Assembly: GCA_015680905.1 (NCBI GenBank)
Contig: CM027378.1
Coordinates: 8,351,001-8,415,000 of the forward strand
Source of the DNA: Coptis chinensis
Lineage: Eukaryota; Streptophyta; Magnoliopsida; Ranunculales; Ranunculaceae
Length of the DNA stretch: 64,000 nucleotides
Direction: 5' to 3'
Below are positions 1 to 11,634 of this stretch, piece after piece. Under the pieces are notes generated by a model. It was not told where the DNA came from. It saw only the letters and a program-made list of their open reading frames with translations, and made no database searches. The position numbers were made by a program, and so were the translations under genes. Numbering within the stretch: position 1 is the stretch's first letter; every line of letters begins with the position of its first letter.

Positions 1-1554
1 TTTTCCGCTTCAACAGTGGTCTGATAAACCGGATCCTTGAGAAAATCGGCCTCCACGTCCCCAGTAGGTAACTCCAGAAAAGACTTCAGTCGATGAGCAT
101 TGACTTTGAAACGAGTCCTTCTCTTTATGTCTTCTACTTCAATAGCTCCAAAAGGTGTGACATGTCTTACTATAAACGGTCCCGTCCATCTAGATCTCAA
201 CTTTCTAGGGAAAATTTCTAGACGAGAGTTGTAGACCAGAACCTTCTGTCCAAGTTCAAATTCTCTTTTCAGAATTCTTCTGTCATGTAATGCTTTAGTC
301 TTATCCTTGTAAATCCTTGACTTATCATAAGCATCACTTCTCAATTCCTCTAATTCACTGATCTGAAGCTTCCTCCTTTCTCCTGCTTGATCTAGGCTGA
401 AATTCATCTCTTTCACTGCCCAGTAGGCTTTATGTTCTAACTCAACAGGTAGATGACACGCCTTTCCATATACCAAGCGATAGGGCGACATCCCTATGGG
501 TGTTTTGAATGCTGTTCTGTATGCCCATAGTGCATCTTGGAGTCTAAAATACTAGTCTTTCCTAGAAGGATTAACTGTCTTCTCTAGGATACTCTTGATT
601 TCCCTATTTGAAACTTCTGCTTGACCATTAGTCTGAGGATGATATGGTAAAGCTAGCTTGTGAATTACTCTATACTTTGCCATAAGATTTCCAAATACAC
701 GATTACAGAAGTGAGAACCGTTATCACTGATGATGGTTCTCGGTGTTCCAAATCTTGGTAGAATGTTCTTATTCAAAAAGTCCACGACGACTTTATGATC
801 GGCGGTCTTTGTAGGAACTGCTTCAATCCACTTTGAAACATAATCCACAGCCAGTAGAATGTAGGTGTGACCAAAGGAAGGCGGAAATGGTCCCATGAAA
901 TTTATACCCCATACATCAAAGATTTCTGAGATAAGGATCGGTTGTTGAGGCCACTCGAACCTTAATTTTCGAGGTCTTATCCAAAAATTGGCATCTCGGA
1001 CATGCTTTGCAATAAACATTTGCATCTTTAAAAAGAGTATGCCAATAGAATCCAGCTTGTAATACCTTGTCTGCAGTACGTTGTGGGCCAAAGTGTCCTT
1101 CGCAAAGCTGATCGTGACAGAATGATAAAATGGATTCATGTTCCGATTCTAGGATGCATCTTCGAATAATCTGATCCGAACACTTCTTGAATAAGTATGG
1201 ATCATCCCAAAAATAATATATGGCCTTTAAGTAGAATAAATCTTTTTCCTGCTTGCTCCAATGCGATGGTACCTTGTCGGTCACAAGATAATTTGCGATG
1301 TGGCCATACCATGGTACTTCTAATATACTAAACAATTGTTCATCAGGAAAAGTCTCACATATTTGTAAGCTGTCTTCCGCATTCTCCACTAGCAATCTAG
1401 AAAGGTGATCAGTAACGACATTCTCTGTTCCTTTCTTATCACGTATCTCCAAATCAAATTCTTGTAAAAGTAGTATCCATCGGATCAACCTAGGCTTGGC
1501 ATCCTGCTTAGCGAGTAAATGATGCAAGGCAGCATGGTCAATATAGACAATCAC
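1..1554 (-). pseudogene. Athila integrase remnant
   Basis: This is the end of RNase H followed by integrase. The HHCC zinc-binding part is at about 1020-1100 ([10 protein letters not shown], then CKACPRC). The catalytic core contains [10 protein letters not shown] and [10 protein letters not shown] near 840-900, [10 protein letters not shown] near 720, and [13 protein letters not shown] near 600, so the D, D and E residues are present. The last 550 bases encode the C-terminal region with a GPF-V-like stretch and run off the window. The zinc part and the core lie in different frames, so at least one frameshift falls near 1000-1100, and another break lies near 550. The enzyme would join element cDNA into the host chromosome; this copy cannot make it in one piece. 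Confidence 0.88.
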
Positions 1555-2737
1555 CTTTGAACCTATCAGATATTGTCGAAATTTGTCAAGAGAATAGATG
1601 ACGGCTAAGAGTTCCTTCTCAGTGGTAGAATAATTAATCTGAGCTCCACTTAGAGTCTTGCCAACATAATAGATTGTGTACGGTACTTTCTTGTCTCTTT
1701 ATCCTAGAACGGCTCCTATAGCATAATCAGATGCATCACACATTATCTCAAATGGCTGGCTCCAGTCGGGAGCATGAATGATTGGTGCTGAAGTGAATGC
1801 TTCCTTTAACTTCATAAAAGCTTCGACACATGAGGTATCAAAATCAAAGACAATATCTTTCCCTAACAGATATAACAACGGTCTTGCAATTCTGCTGAAG
1901 TCCTTGATAAATCGACAGTAGAATCCCACGTGACCTAGGAAGGCATGGATATCTTTGACAGTTCTTGGTTTGGGTAGATCCTTTATAATATCAATCTTTG
2001 CTCGATCTACCAGAATTTCTTCCTTCGAAACTTGGTGACCCAGCATTATCCCTTCCTTTACCATGAAGTGACACTTTTCCCAGTTCAGAACTAAGTTAGT
2101 ATCGCAACAACATTTAAGGACTAAGGAGAGATGGTGTAGGCAATCTTCAAAAGATGATCCAAAAATTGAAAAATCATCCATAAAAACTTCCATGTATTTC
2201 TCCACCATGTCGTCAAAAATACTCATCATGTATCGCTGAAAAGTGGCCGGTGCATTGCATAGACCAAAAGGCATACGACGGTAAGCGAATGTTCCGAACG
2301 GACATGTGAATGTGGTCTTCTCTTGGTCTTCAGGGTGAATATGGATTTGAAAATATCCTGAGTAACCATCAAGAAAGCAGTAGTAAGCTTGTCCAGCTAA
2401 TCTTTCTAACATCTGATCGATGAATGGCAATGGAAAATAGTCTTTCCTTGATGCACTATTCAGCTTCCTGTAATCTATGCAAATTCTCCATCCAGTCTGA
2501 ATCCTGGTTGGAATCAACTCATTGTTCTCGTTCTCGACATCGTGGTTACGGACTTCTTCGCACAACTTGAACTGGACTAACCCATTGACTATCAGAAATA
2601 GGGTAGATAATGCCGGCGTCAAGGAGTTTGACGACCTCTTCTTGAACTACTTCCTTCATCTTTGGATTAAGCCTCCTCTGTGGTTGCTTAGAAGTCTTGG
2701 AATCCTCTTCCAAATGAATCATATGTTGAACTATCAT
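1555..2737 (-). pseudogene. Athila reverse transcriptase and RNase H remnant
   Basis: The RT reads from about 2737 leftward. WVSPVQVV is near 2570. A frameshift at about 2550 follows, then CIDYRKLNSA, DYFPLPFIDQMLERLAG, FLDGYSGY, MPFGLCNAPATFQ and the catalytic FMDDFSIFG (bases about 2160-2181). The connection domain and RNase H start (MCDASDYAIGAVLG) follow, to a TAA stop at 1699-1701. RNase H continues in the same sense beyond the stop ([19 protein letters not shown]). The family usually has Gln at the stop position (CAA), so the stop is consistent with one C-to-T change. Core catalytic residues are retained; the element is dead because of the stop and the frameshift. Confidence 0.9.
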
Positions 2738-3040
2738 AGGGCTAATCCCCTTGATATCATCAATTGTCCAACCTATAGCTGACTTGTGTTCCTTTAAAAG
2801 TGCTACTAACCTGGATCCTACTCCTCAGTCAAATCTGATTCAATGACTACTGGATAGGTTCCCAAATCTCCCAAGAAAACATACTTGAGTGTAGACGGCA
2901 AAGGCTTCAATTCTAGCTTAGGCAGCTCCTTCTTAAGCTCTTTAGATGGTCCATCAGGCATAGGCGATTCAAATTTTTTTCTAAACTTGCTATCATCCAT
3001 GATAGGTGATGAATCCAAAATCGCATTGATTGCCTCGACA

Positions 3041-3613
3041 CTAAGTTCCTCGATCCCGAGTGCGTCGAGCTTTCAACAACTCGTCAGCAGGAGATGAATG
3101 AGTCAGATAATCCTGTGCTAATGCTTCAATTATGCATACCTCGTTCACAGCACACACCTCATGTGGTTGCTGTAACATATGGAAAATATTGGTCTCGACT
3201 TTCATATTACCAAAGGATAACATCATATTACCATTTCGACAGTTGATGAGTGCATTTGCAGTGGGCAAGAATGGTCTGCCTAGAATGATTGGTATCTGCC
3301 TACCAGATGTAGGTTCTGCGTCTAATACTATGAAATCAACCGGATAATAGAAATCTTCAATCTTGACTATGACGTCTTCAATGATTCCTCTAGGTATCTT
3401 CACTGATCTATCTGCTAACTGTAAAGTAACATCAGTCGGTTTAAGATCCTTCAAGCCTAACTTCTCGTAGACGAAATATGGTAGAAGATTCACACTGGCA
3501 CCCAAATCTAATAAAGCTTGCTCCTCCAAAGAATCTCCAATTCTACATGTAACAGTTGGACTTCTAGGATCTTTCGGGCCACAACCGCTAGATTCTGTAG
3601 GTATGATGAACAT
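3041..3613 (-). pseudogene. Athila aspartic protease region
   Basis: The retropepsin-like domain carries the active-site-type motif DLGASVNLLP near 3495-3515, followed by KIPRGIIEDV, PVDFIVLD and ILGRPFLPTANALI near 3240. This is the usual arrangement for Athila protease between gag and RT. It is open over 190 codons but is not joined in frame to gag upstream or RT downstream. A protease of this type would cleave the gag-pol polyprotein. The N-terminal 30 or so residues overlap the end of the preceding gag frame, which indicates a frameshift near 3600. Confidence 0.85.
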
Positions 3614-5593
3614 CTTTGAGCAATAAAAGCTTCTTTCGGAATGTTGGTCTTCTTCTTCACTAGATCTTTCACGAATTTGGCATACGAGGGGACTTGCTTG
3701 ATGGCGGTCAGAAATGGGATATTAATATGCAAATTCAGAAATACATCGCAAATCTCCTTGTACTGGTCATCCTTCCTGGTATTCACTAGTTTCGAAGAAA
3801 CGGTGCTGGCAGATTCCTCAATATCGGTTCTCTTCTTTCAGCTTTGGTTGGCTTGGTAACAGATAGTGGAGTGACAGGTAGAGTCACTCGTGATGGCTTC
3901 TTCTTACTTACGTCCACAGTAGTTCCTTCAACTTTTTTTGCAATAGTTTCTTCAACAGGTGGCACAACACTAGATATATATGGAATGTTAGAATTGGGTG
4001 GGATGGTGGGGACATAAGTTACCTTAGGCTCCGCAGAATATTTTTCTGGTTCATAGACAATCTTGTTATCAAATTTCTTGCCTAACCTCAGAGTGGTGAC
4101 AGAATTAACTTGGGCATTCGACTGAGTAATCTCCAGGTTATCCACCTGCAGGGCACCTCTTCCTTTTAGATTTGGCTCCGGCTGGCTTGGTAATGCTCCT
4201 TTCGATCTTTCTATCAAGGCGGTAGCGATTTGCCCTATCTGGCCTTGAATGACACTAAAGTTACTCTCCAACTTCTGGGTTCTTTGATTTTGTCCGTTTT
4301 GATTTCATTGACAATGGTGGTGATATCTTCTTCCGGATGTGGGATAACCGCTTTGCTCGACCGAGGCGTAGGGGCAATATATCCACTCATAAGATCCGGT
4401 ACTAACTCTCGTTTGTGTTGGCTTGGTATTCTTTGGTTTTGGTATGATTTGTTGATTTCGTGTATGGTTCGGGCGGTTTTGGAACCGACATCGTTATTCG
4501 AACCGATTTTGGAATCCACGGAGGAAAATTCCTCCGATTTGTATTTTGTGGCTTCCAATAATTTCGTCCCCCGATTGAACCGGGTTATTTCTTCCTAACG
4601 AAGTTGATACTACATGCCTCTGCATTAGTATCGGATAGTATCTGAACACTCTTCGATGGTGTGGCCTTCATCGAACATAGCTCACAAATGGCATAACAAG
4701 GCTTGGTTGGTGAGGTTTAGCTTGGAAATTGTTTGGTTTTGGAGGATTCATAGAGAACTGATCAAACTTCTTGTTCAGAGTTTCAAGTCCTGTCGATAGG
4801 CTTGCCATAATTGATATTATCGCTTGATTTGGGTCTTCTTGAATTTGGTTGCCAAATTGCTTCACCCTCTCCACTCTAGCTACATCCTCGTTGCTAGTAC
4901 TCCATTGTTGAAAGTGTCTTGACTAAATTCTCGAGAAAGTTATAGGCTTCCTCTCCATCCAATGATGTAAAATTACCTTGATGCATTGATCGTATCATCC
5001 GCTTGTTCATAGTAGAAAGTCCTCGAAAGAAAAATGAGCGGTGTGCTTTTATCATAACCATGATGTGGACATGAGACTAGCAGATTATTGAATTTCTCCC
5101 GGCTTTGATGATATTCTGACCACCTTCCCTTTGAAATTGGCGATGGCTTGCTGCATGGCATCTCTTTTAGGGGGTGGGTAGAACTTGTTCATAAACTTTG
5201 TTCTCAACTTCTCCCAGTTGTTGATTGAATTGATCGGCTGTGTAGTTAACCATTTGGATGTTTTACCTTCGAGTGAGAGTGGAAAAAGAATTAACTTGAT
5301 ACTCTCATCCCTCGATATTCGGTTCTTGAAAGTTCGAGGGTCGATAGAAATTTGTTCATGTGAACATAAGGCTGAACATTGTCTGAACCATTTAACTTTG
5401 GAAGCATAGAGATTACTAATGCTCTAAGTTCAAACTGGTTAGCTTCTGTCTCTGGAAAAACAATACTGCTTGGTGGGTCTCTAATGATTGGTGAATAGAA
5501 ATCACTCAGCTTCTTCCTCTGTTGTGCTTGCATGGGTGGGATAGCTTCAGGATTATTGGTGTCCAAAACACCTCCATCATTGCGTGCGGCCAT
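3614..5593 (-). pseudogene. Athila gag, broken into several frames
   Basis: Gag begins at ATG 5593 (MAARNDGGVLDTNNPEAI). It continues through a helical capsid-like part (FELRALVISMLPKLNG, near 5390-5430) and CPHHGYDK near 5075, then the low-complexity stretch at 4874-4668 and the Pro/Thr/Lys-rich tail at 4271-3786. At least four frame breaks lie between 5300 and 3780. I see no intact CCHC knuckle, although the C-terminal part before the protease is where it would lie. Gag would form the particle that packages element RNA. The assignment rests on position, start and similarity to the gag of Athila elements. Confidence 0.75.
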
Positions 5594-6221
5594 TGTATCA
5601 ATCTTGTCTAGTATTCTTGTGAGTCGGTTATTAAACCTTGTCCACTATTGTGTTCTTACCGGATGATGATATGGACGACGGGGCATACGCTAGAAAATGC
5701 TATGAAAATGACCCAAAACTATCCTACAATGCTTGAATAGTATGCAATTATTCTAAGTTATACTAAAATGTAAAACTACTTTCCTTCAACTGGGTTGGGC
5801 TTTGCAGGTAGTATCTCGTCCGTTGTCTAAAGCTGTCTCTTCTAGGGTTATGGTGAATCACTTGGATTGCTTAAGTACCACTGCCCACAGACGATAGTCC
5901 GTTTGTCAAGATTCAGACAAGAAACACTAGAGTTTGATGTTTCGCTGTGTTGGCTTACAACTTCAATTGTTGAAAAAGTCCTAAATGCAATTATACTAGA
6001 AAGCAATAAAACTAAACTACGATGCAATTATACTAAGAAAGCAATAAAAAGAATGAAGATTCGACTAACTTGGATGATAGATCTTGTCTTTGAGATGTCC
6101 TTCAAGCTTCTTTCTTTCTTAAAAGGATGGATGATGCGGCTAAAATTACCTCAAGATCCAAAATTCTAATCTTGAAAGAAAACGTTAAACATAAACAACT
6201 TAAAACAACAGCGGCGCCATT
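5594..6221 (-). other. Athila untranslated leader and primer-binding site
   Basis: This is the non-coding stretch between the 5' LTR and the gag start. Directly after the LTR end, the minus strand reads AA then TGGCGCCGCTG (bases about 6209-6219). The start TGGCGCCG matches the Asp-tRNA-type primer site used by many Athila/Tat elements; the rest has drifted. No other gene is visible. Small ORFs at 5867-6318 on plus are chance. Confidence 0.7.
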
Positions 6222-6238
6222 TGACAAACTCTCTTTTT

Positions 6239-7720
6239 ATGTATGTAGATGGTGTATGGTCGTTGAACAAAACAGAAGCGTATCAAAACCTAATTATCCC
6301 TCAATAAGTAAAGGATGAGTAGGATATCGTTCCACTTTTAAGTGTATGTTATGTGAAGGACAGGACTGAAAAGGAGGTTTAAGGGATTAAAAACTATGAT
6401 TGTAGAGATTATAGATTCTAATACTAAACTAAATTAAACTAAACTATTAAGAATTTATAAGAGAGGGAATTCAAGAGATTAGAATCCACCAATACTTTTA
6501 ATATATGACCTTCTGCTTCATGGCTGTTCTTACAAGTATACTACAATTAGGCAATCGAGCGAGTGCCGATGCCCTCTTGGGCAAAACATCGTTAACAGTT
6601 AACTCTACTTAAGGTTGTTCCTATGTTTATGTTATTAATATTTTCTTTCCTTTTATGTAAGCTCGGGCAGCCATTCAATGTATTACCAAGAGCAACATCA
6701 AGGAGTACTTCCTAATAGGGCGGCCATTCAATGAATCACCACTTAAGGCAAACACAAAGAATACTTCTCCTAGGCAGCCACTCCCTGAGCTACCCCTTCT
6801 AAGGCAACACAAAGAATACTTCCCTAACTCTAAAGAACTATACTACTAGAAGAAAAGTTGATATTAATATTGTAAAACATAAACCCTATTCTATACTTCC
6901 ATCCCCTGGTGTGGGCAATGGAACTAATAACTAAAAACATAAAGAACTAACCTGATTGAAGAACACCATGAACCAGAAGAATCATTAAACCTTAAGCACT
7001 GGCTTCATCTCCTCCCTTGAAGGAGAAGATTAGCCTTCCATAAAGAAGGAAGAACACGAAGAACGAGAAGAAGAAGAGTCGAAGAACATAAGACTAAAAA
7101 GACTAATTTATTAAGACTCGGCTAGTTAAAACCAATCTGTTATTATTAATCTCTCTCTGCCTCAAGTTCTAGAGACAAGAGTATAAGTGAATTGGCCAAT
7201 TACATGAGGCACTTAGGTCCTGTATTTATAGAGGTTACAATGAGCTCTAGAAGCATTCCAAACCGTCATTTGTTTTCTAATACAAATAGACTTCTTTCAG
7301 AGTCCAACTTCGTCTCCAAAATTGAGAAGAAATTGGCTACAATGTCGATCCATGCATCTGGACGCACTATTCCTGCGTCTCAGACGCGATCAATCGCGTC
7401 GTCGGTTTTCGATCCATCGCCCCGCATACATTAGCCGATTTTGTCTCTACGCTTCTATCCTTTCTATCCTTCTGCGGGCTTTAGTCCAAGCAACGAATCC
7501 TTTGGCCTTGGTCTTCCAAATAGGCTTTAAAATAGGTCCAAGTCGCATCTTTAATAGCTCCAATTCCTTGGCCTTCTCCATGATTGTCCACGGGCCTCCC
7601 ATGTAATTCTTAATGCTCTGAATTACTCCGTTTTACCCCTTTTTCCCTAATATTCTGCAAAACTCTCTCTTTGACCTGTAGAATCATAAAACATAACTTA
7701 CAAACACTATTAGTCCACTA
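6239..7720 (-). repeat. LTR tandem duplication, copy 1 (primer-site side)
   Basis: Copy 1 begins gtagatggtgtatggtc and ends ttagtccacta. It is separated from copy 2 by about 20 unrelated bases (7721-7740). It lacks the 58-bp LTR tip present after copy 2, so it is an internal duplication rather than a second complete LTR. Confidence 0.88.
7222..7231 (-). promoter_or_regulatory. Candidate LTR TATA box, inner copy
   Basis: The minus strand reads TATAAATA just before a CAGGACC context, in the same place within copy 1 as the box at 8742-8752 in copy 2. It is a sequence match only. Confidence 0.5.
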
Positions 7721-7740
7721 ACATAATTAACATTTGTGTA

Positions 7741-9241
7741 TATAGATGGTGTATGGTCATTGAACAAAACAGAAGCATATCAAAACCTAATTATCCCTCA
7801 ATAAGTAAAGGATGAGTAGGATATCGTTCCACTTTTAAGTGTATGTTATGTGAAGGACAGGACTGGAAAGGGGGTTTAAGGGATTAAAAACTATGATTGT
7901 AGAGATTATAGATTATAATACTAAACTAAACTAAACTAAATTAAACTAAACTATTGAGAATTTATAAGAGAGGGAATTCAAGAGATTAGAATCCACCAAT
8001 ATTTTTAAACTATGACCTTCTGCTTCATGGTTGTTCTTACAAGTATACTACAATTAGGCAATCGAGCGAGTGCCGATGCCCTCTTGGACGAAACATCATT
8101 AACAATTAACTCTACTTAAGGTTGTTCCTATGTTTATGCTATTAATATCTTCTTTCCTTTTATGTAAGCTCGGGTAGCCATTCAATGTATTGCCAAGAGC
8201 AACATCAAGGAGTACTTCCTAATAGGGCGGCCATTCAATGAATCACCACTTAAGGCAAACACAGAGAATACTTCCCCTAAGTAGCCACTCCCTGAGCTAC
8301 CCCTTATAAGGCAACACAAAGAATACTTCCCTAACTCTAAAGAACTATACTAATAGAAGAAAAGTAAAGAACACTAGCATGATATTAATATTGCAAAACA
8401 TAAACCCTATTTTATACTTCCATCCCCTGGTGTGGGCAATGAAACTAATAACTAAAAATATAAAGAACTAACCTGATTGAAGAACACCATGAACCAGAAT
8501 AATCATTAAACCTTAAGCACTGGCTTCATCTCCTCCCTTGAAGGAGAAGATTAGCCTTTCATAAAGAAGGAAGAACACGAAGAACGAGAAGAAGAAGAGT
8601 CGAAGAACATAAGACTAGAAAGACTAATTTATTAAGACTCAGCTAGTTAAAACCGATATTTTATTATTAATCTTTATCTGCCTCAAGTTCTGGAGACAAG
8701 AGTATAAGTGAATTGGCCAATTACATGAGGCACTTAGGTCCTCTATTTATAGAGGTTACAATGAGCTCTAGAAGCATTCCAAACCGTCATTTGTTTCCTA
8801 ATACAAATAGACTTCTTTCAGAGTCCAACTTCATCTCCAAAACTGAGAAGAAATTGGCTATAGTGTCGATCCATGCGTTTGGACGCACTATTCATGCGTC
8901 TCAGATACGATCAATGCGTCTGGACGCTCGATCCATGCGTCCGAGACGCATTAGCCGATTTTATCTCTTCTGCTCTATCCTTCTATCCTCTTTTACGGGC
9001 TTTGGTCCAAGCAACGAATCCTTTGGCCTTGGGCTTCCAAATAGGCTTTAAAATAGGTCTAAGTCGCATATTTAATAGCTCCAATTCCTTGGCCTTCTCC
9101 ATGATTGTCCACGGGCCTCCCATGTGATCCTTAATGCTTCGAATTGCTCCGTTTTACCCCTTTTTCTCTAATATTCTACAAAACTCACTCTTTGACCTGT
9201 AGAATCATAAAACATAACTTACAAACATTATTAGTCCACTA
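7741..9241 (-). repeat. LTR tandem duplication, copy 2 (outer side)
   Basis: This is a near-identical partner of 6239-7720 over its full length, with a local offset of about 1497 bp at the left end and 1521 bp at the right end. It is followed directly by the outer LTR tip. Confidence 0.88.
8742..8752 (-). promoter_or_regulatory. Candidate LTR TATA box, outer copy
   Basis: The minus strand reads CTATAAATAGAGG about 550 bp inside the LTR, a plausible U3/R boundary. Its duplicate in copy 1 gives this LTR two candidate core promoters in tandem. Confidence 0.55.
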
Positions 9242-9299
9242 AGATGGCTAAACAAGAGGCATAATCGAGGGTTAAATAGCAATTTTTGAGCACTTATCA

Positions 9300-9990
9300 G
9301 TATCTCAGCGAGGGATAGAAGCAAACCCAGACCAGATTTGAGCGTTCTTGGATATGGCAGATCCAAAAACAAAAAAAGCAGATACAGAAACTGTTAGAAA
9401 TAGCGGCAGCTCTAAGCCGATTCATATCGAGAGCGTCAGACAAATGCCGACCCTTCTTACTATTCTCAAGAAGGGCGAACAGTTCTCACGGAACAAACAG
9501 TGCCACCAGGCGTTCTCCACCCTCAAAGACTACCTCACAACACCACCTGTGATGGCAAAATTGATTGATGGTGAAACGCTGGGGCTGTACCTAGCTGTTT
9601 CTGACTTCTCTATCAATTCAGTTCTCTTCAAAGAGAAACAGAACGCAAAGAAACCGATCTACTTCACCAACAAAACGCTATTACTAGCCGAGAAGAACTA
9701 CTCACACATTGAAAAAGCAGTACTAACACTACTTTATTCAACAAGAAGGTTCAGGCCTTACTTCTAAGCACACCCAATCAAGGTGCTCACCGACCTGCCA
9801 CTAAAGAAGATACTTCTCAAAGCCAACAAGACGACTCGATGGCAGTATGGGCAGAAGAACTCGGTGAACACCACATTGAATTCACTCCAAGAACCTCCTA
9901 AAAGGGTCAGGTCGTTGCTGATTTCTTAGCAGATTTCCCAGTTGACGACTTGAACTAGAAACCAGAAGAGAACGCCCCAACTTCTAAACA
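9300..9990 (+). pseudogene. Tat RT tail and first RNase H remnant
   Basis: The first bases after the Athila LTR read VSQRGIEANPDQI, then a stop, then AFLDM: the RT thumb motif seen in Tat and related gypsy elements. Next come FSTLKDYL (about 9510), YLAVSDFSINSVLFKE (about 9590), KKPIYFTNKTLL and YSHIEKAVLTLLYSTRRFRPYF, ending at a TAA (9764-9766). The frame resumes with AHPIKVLTDLPLKKIL. This is RT connection plus RNase H. Several nonsense and frame changes follow at 9890-9960. Confidence 0.85.
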
Positions 9991-10005
9991 ACTAGACCCA
10001 TCGAT

Positions 10006-10385
10006 ATGGTCACTGTTCGTAGATGGAGCTAGCAATCCATGGGGCAATGGAGTCGGCATAGTTATAGTATCACCAGATGGCTTTATGGTGGAAAAGTCAG
10101 TTCGTATCGATTTTGCGACCTCCAACAATGAAGCGGAGTATGAAGCCCTGATCATAGGACTTCGAATGGCGTTAAAGCTCGATATTCAAGAGCTTAAGGT
10201 CTTTAACGATTCATAACTGGTCGTTCGCCAAGTCGCTCATAAGTATACTACCAATGAAGGTAACCTTTCTAAGTACCTTCAAGTTGTAGATCAGTTATTA
10301 CCGTCTTTCAAAAGAGTCACCATACAACATTTTCTATGGGACGAGAATCGCCACACTGATAGCTTGGCATACCTCGCAACCCAAA
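10006..10385 (+). pseudogene. Second, archaeal-type RNase H (aRNH) of the Tat element
   Basis: A separate RNase H fold follows the first one. The first Asp is in WSLFVDGASNP (about 10006), the Glu in SNNEAEYEALI (about 10125), the next Asp in LKVFNDS (about 10200) and the last Asp in HTDSLAYLA (about 10350). The four expected acidic positions are therefore all visible. A TAA at 10213-10215 interrupts it just after NDS, where relatives have Gln. The domain is known in Tat elements as an extra RNase H gained in addition to the retroviral-like one. Here it is 70 or so bases after the end of the first domain and leads into integrase. Confidence 0.85.
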
Positions 10386-10389
10386 CACC

Positions 10390-11634
10390 AAACTGTGACC
10401 CAAGGAAACTACTTATCGAGGTCGTCAACCGACCTGCTTACCAAAATGAGCACATCCTAGAAGTTACCGACCTATGTCCACTCTCTGAAACTCAGATGAG
10501 TCAAACATGGATGCAACCTCTTATAGATTACATCCAGCTAAGCAAATCACCAGAAGATCGCACAAAAGCCAGACAGGTGCAGTATCATTCAAGTCGCTAC
10601 TGCCTCCTCAACGACAAACTTTTCAAAAAATCGGCCGGAGGACCCCATCTGAGGTGCATCAGCCAGAAGAAGGTCAGACGATTTTCGCAGAAATCCACGA
10701 GGGAGAGTGCGGAAACCACACAGGAGGTCGCTCTCTGGCTCACAAAATGATCTCACAAGGATACTTCTAGCAGCGAATGTAGATTGACGCCAAGAAGTAT
10801 GTACTCAAATGCATTAAGTGCCAAGCATTTGGCCACAACATCATTCAGCCAGCTCGTGAACTGATCAATATTGCCAGCCCTTGGCCATTCCATATGTGGG
10901 GATTGGACATCATGGGTCCATTCATTCTACATAAGAGCACAGATTTTCGGTTCATCCTAGCTGCAACAGACTACTTCACTAAATGGGTGGAAGCGATTCC
11001 CTTAGCACACGTCAAAGAGGCTAATGTCAGAAACTTCATTTGGACCAACATCATTACCAGATTTGGCCTCCCCCACACATTGGTGATGAACAACAGTTCT
11101 CAGTTCAAAGGAAAAACAATTAAAGAATTCTTGGCTAATTGGAAGATCGTTCTCGCGTTCTCCACTCCCCAGTACGCCCAGAGCAATGGTCAAGCGGAAG
11201 CTAGTAACAAAGCAATCCTGGAAAACTTGAAAAAAAAAAAGATTGAGAAGAACAAAAGATAGTGGCCAATGCAACTAGAAAACATTATATGGGCTCATAG
11301 AACGACAACTCGTTCTAGTACAGGTGAGTCACTATTCTCATTATGCTACGGTACTGAGGTCGTCATCCCTACTGAGCTAACAATTACAACGACTCGATCA
11401 GAGATCGTCGAATCTGGTCATAACGATTCCATTCTCGCTCAAGAGGTTGATTTACTTGAAGAGCGACGCGACCTAGCAGCCATTCGAGTAACATCCTACC
11501 AGCAAACCCTGAGGAAGACATATAACAAGTGGGTCAACCCTAGAAGTTTCCAACCTGGTGACCTAGTCTTGAAAAAAACTAAGGATGACTCGAAATTGGC
11601 ACCAACTTGGGAAGGCCCATATATAGTGGAGTGA
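10390..11634 (+). pseudogene. Tat integrase remnant
   Basis: The zinc-binding end is near 10640-10830 (CIKCQAFGHN region). The core follows: HMWGLDIMGPF (about 10890), ATDYFTKWVEAIPL, then RFGLPHTLVMNNSSQF (about 11060) and SNGQAEASNKAI (about 11180). The tail contains WAHRTTTRSSTGESLFSL, VNPRSFQPGDLVLKK and APTWEGPYIV (to 11634). At the second catalytic position relatives have Asp in a SDN-type motif; this copy reads MNN, so that Asp is lost. Stops occur at about 10770 (tag, where Trp is usual) and 11260. An A-run at 11231-11240 is a likely frameshift site. Confidence 0.85.

Larger units (their letters stand above)
1..9299 (-). mobile_element. Athila-lineage Ty3/gypsy retrotransposon (3' end off window)
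   Basis: Reading leftward from 9299, the order is: 5' LTR (6222-9299, minus-strand start TGATAAGTGC, end GTCA), a primer-binding-site remnant beginning TGGCGCC, gag, aspartic protease, reverse transcriptase, RNase H and integrase reaching base 1. The order PR-RT-RH-INT is that of Ty3/gypsy. The protease and RT wording (DLGAS, FMDD) and the Asp-tRNA-like primer site fit the Athila lineage. Several frameshifts and stops make it non-coding as it stands. The right boundary is sharp: the base after the LTR resumes the reading frame of a different (Tat) reverse transcriptase, so this is a clean insertion. The expected 5-bp target copy on this side is gtatc (9300-9304); its partner lies left of the window. 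Confidence 0.9.
6222..9299 (-). repeat. Athila 5' LTR, enlarged by internal tandem duplication
   Basis: On the minus strand the LTR starts TGATAAGTGCTCAAAAATTG at 9299 and ends GTCA at 6222, next to the primer site. At about 3.08 kb it is roughly twice the usual Athila LTR. The excess is a direct repeat: 6239-7720 matches 7741-9241. The unique 58-bp tip (9242-9299) occurs only once. Most differences between the copies are single A/G or C/T changes plus one insertion of about 24 bp in the right copy. Confidence 0.82.

Noticed and set aside
6222..9299. Two separate LTRs or two elements in tandem
   Set aside because: The inner copy lacks the outer LTR tip and there is only one primer site, so an internal duplication is simpler.
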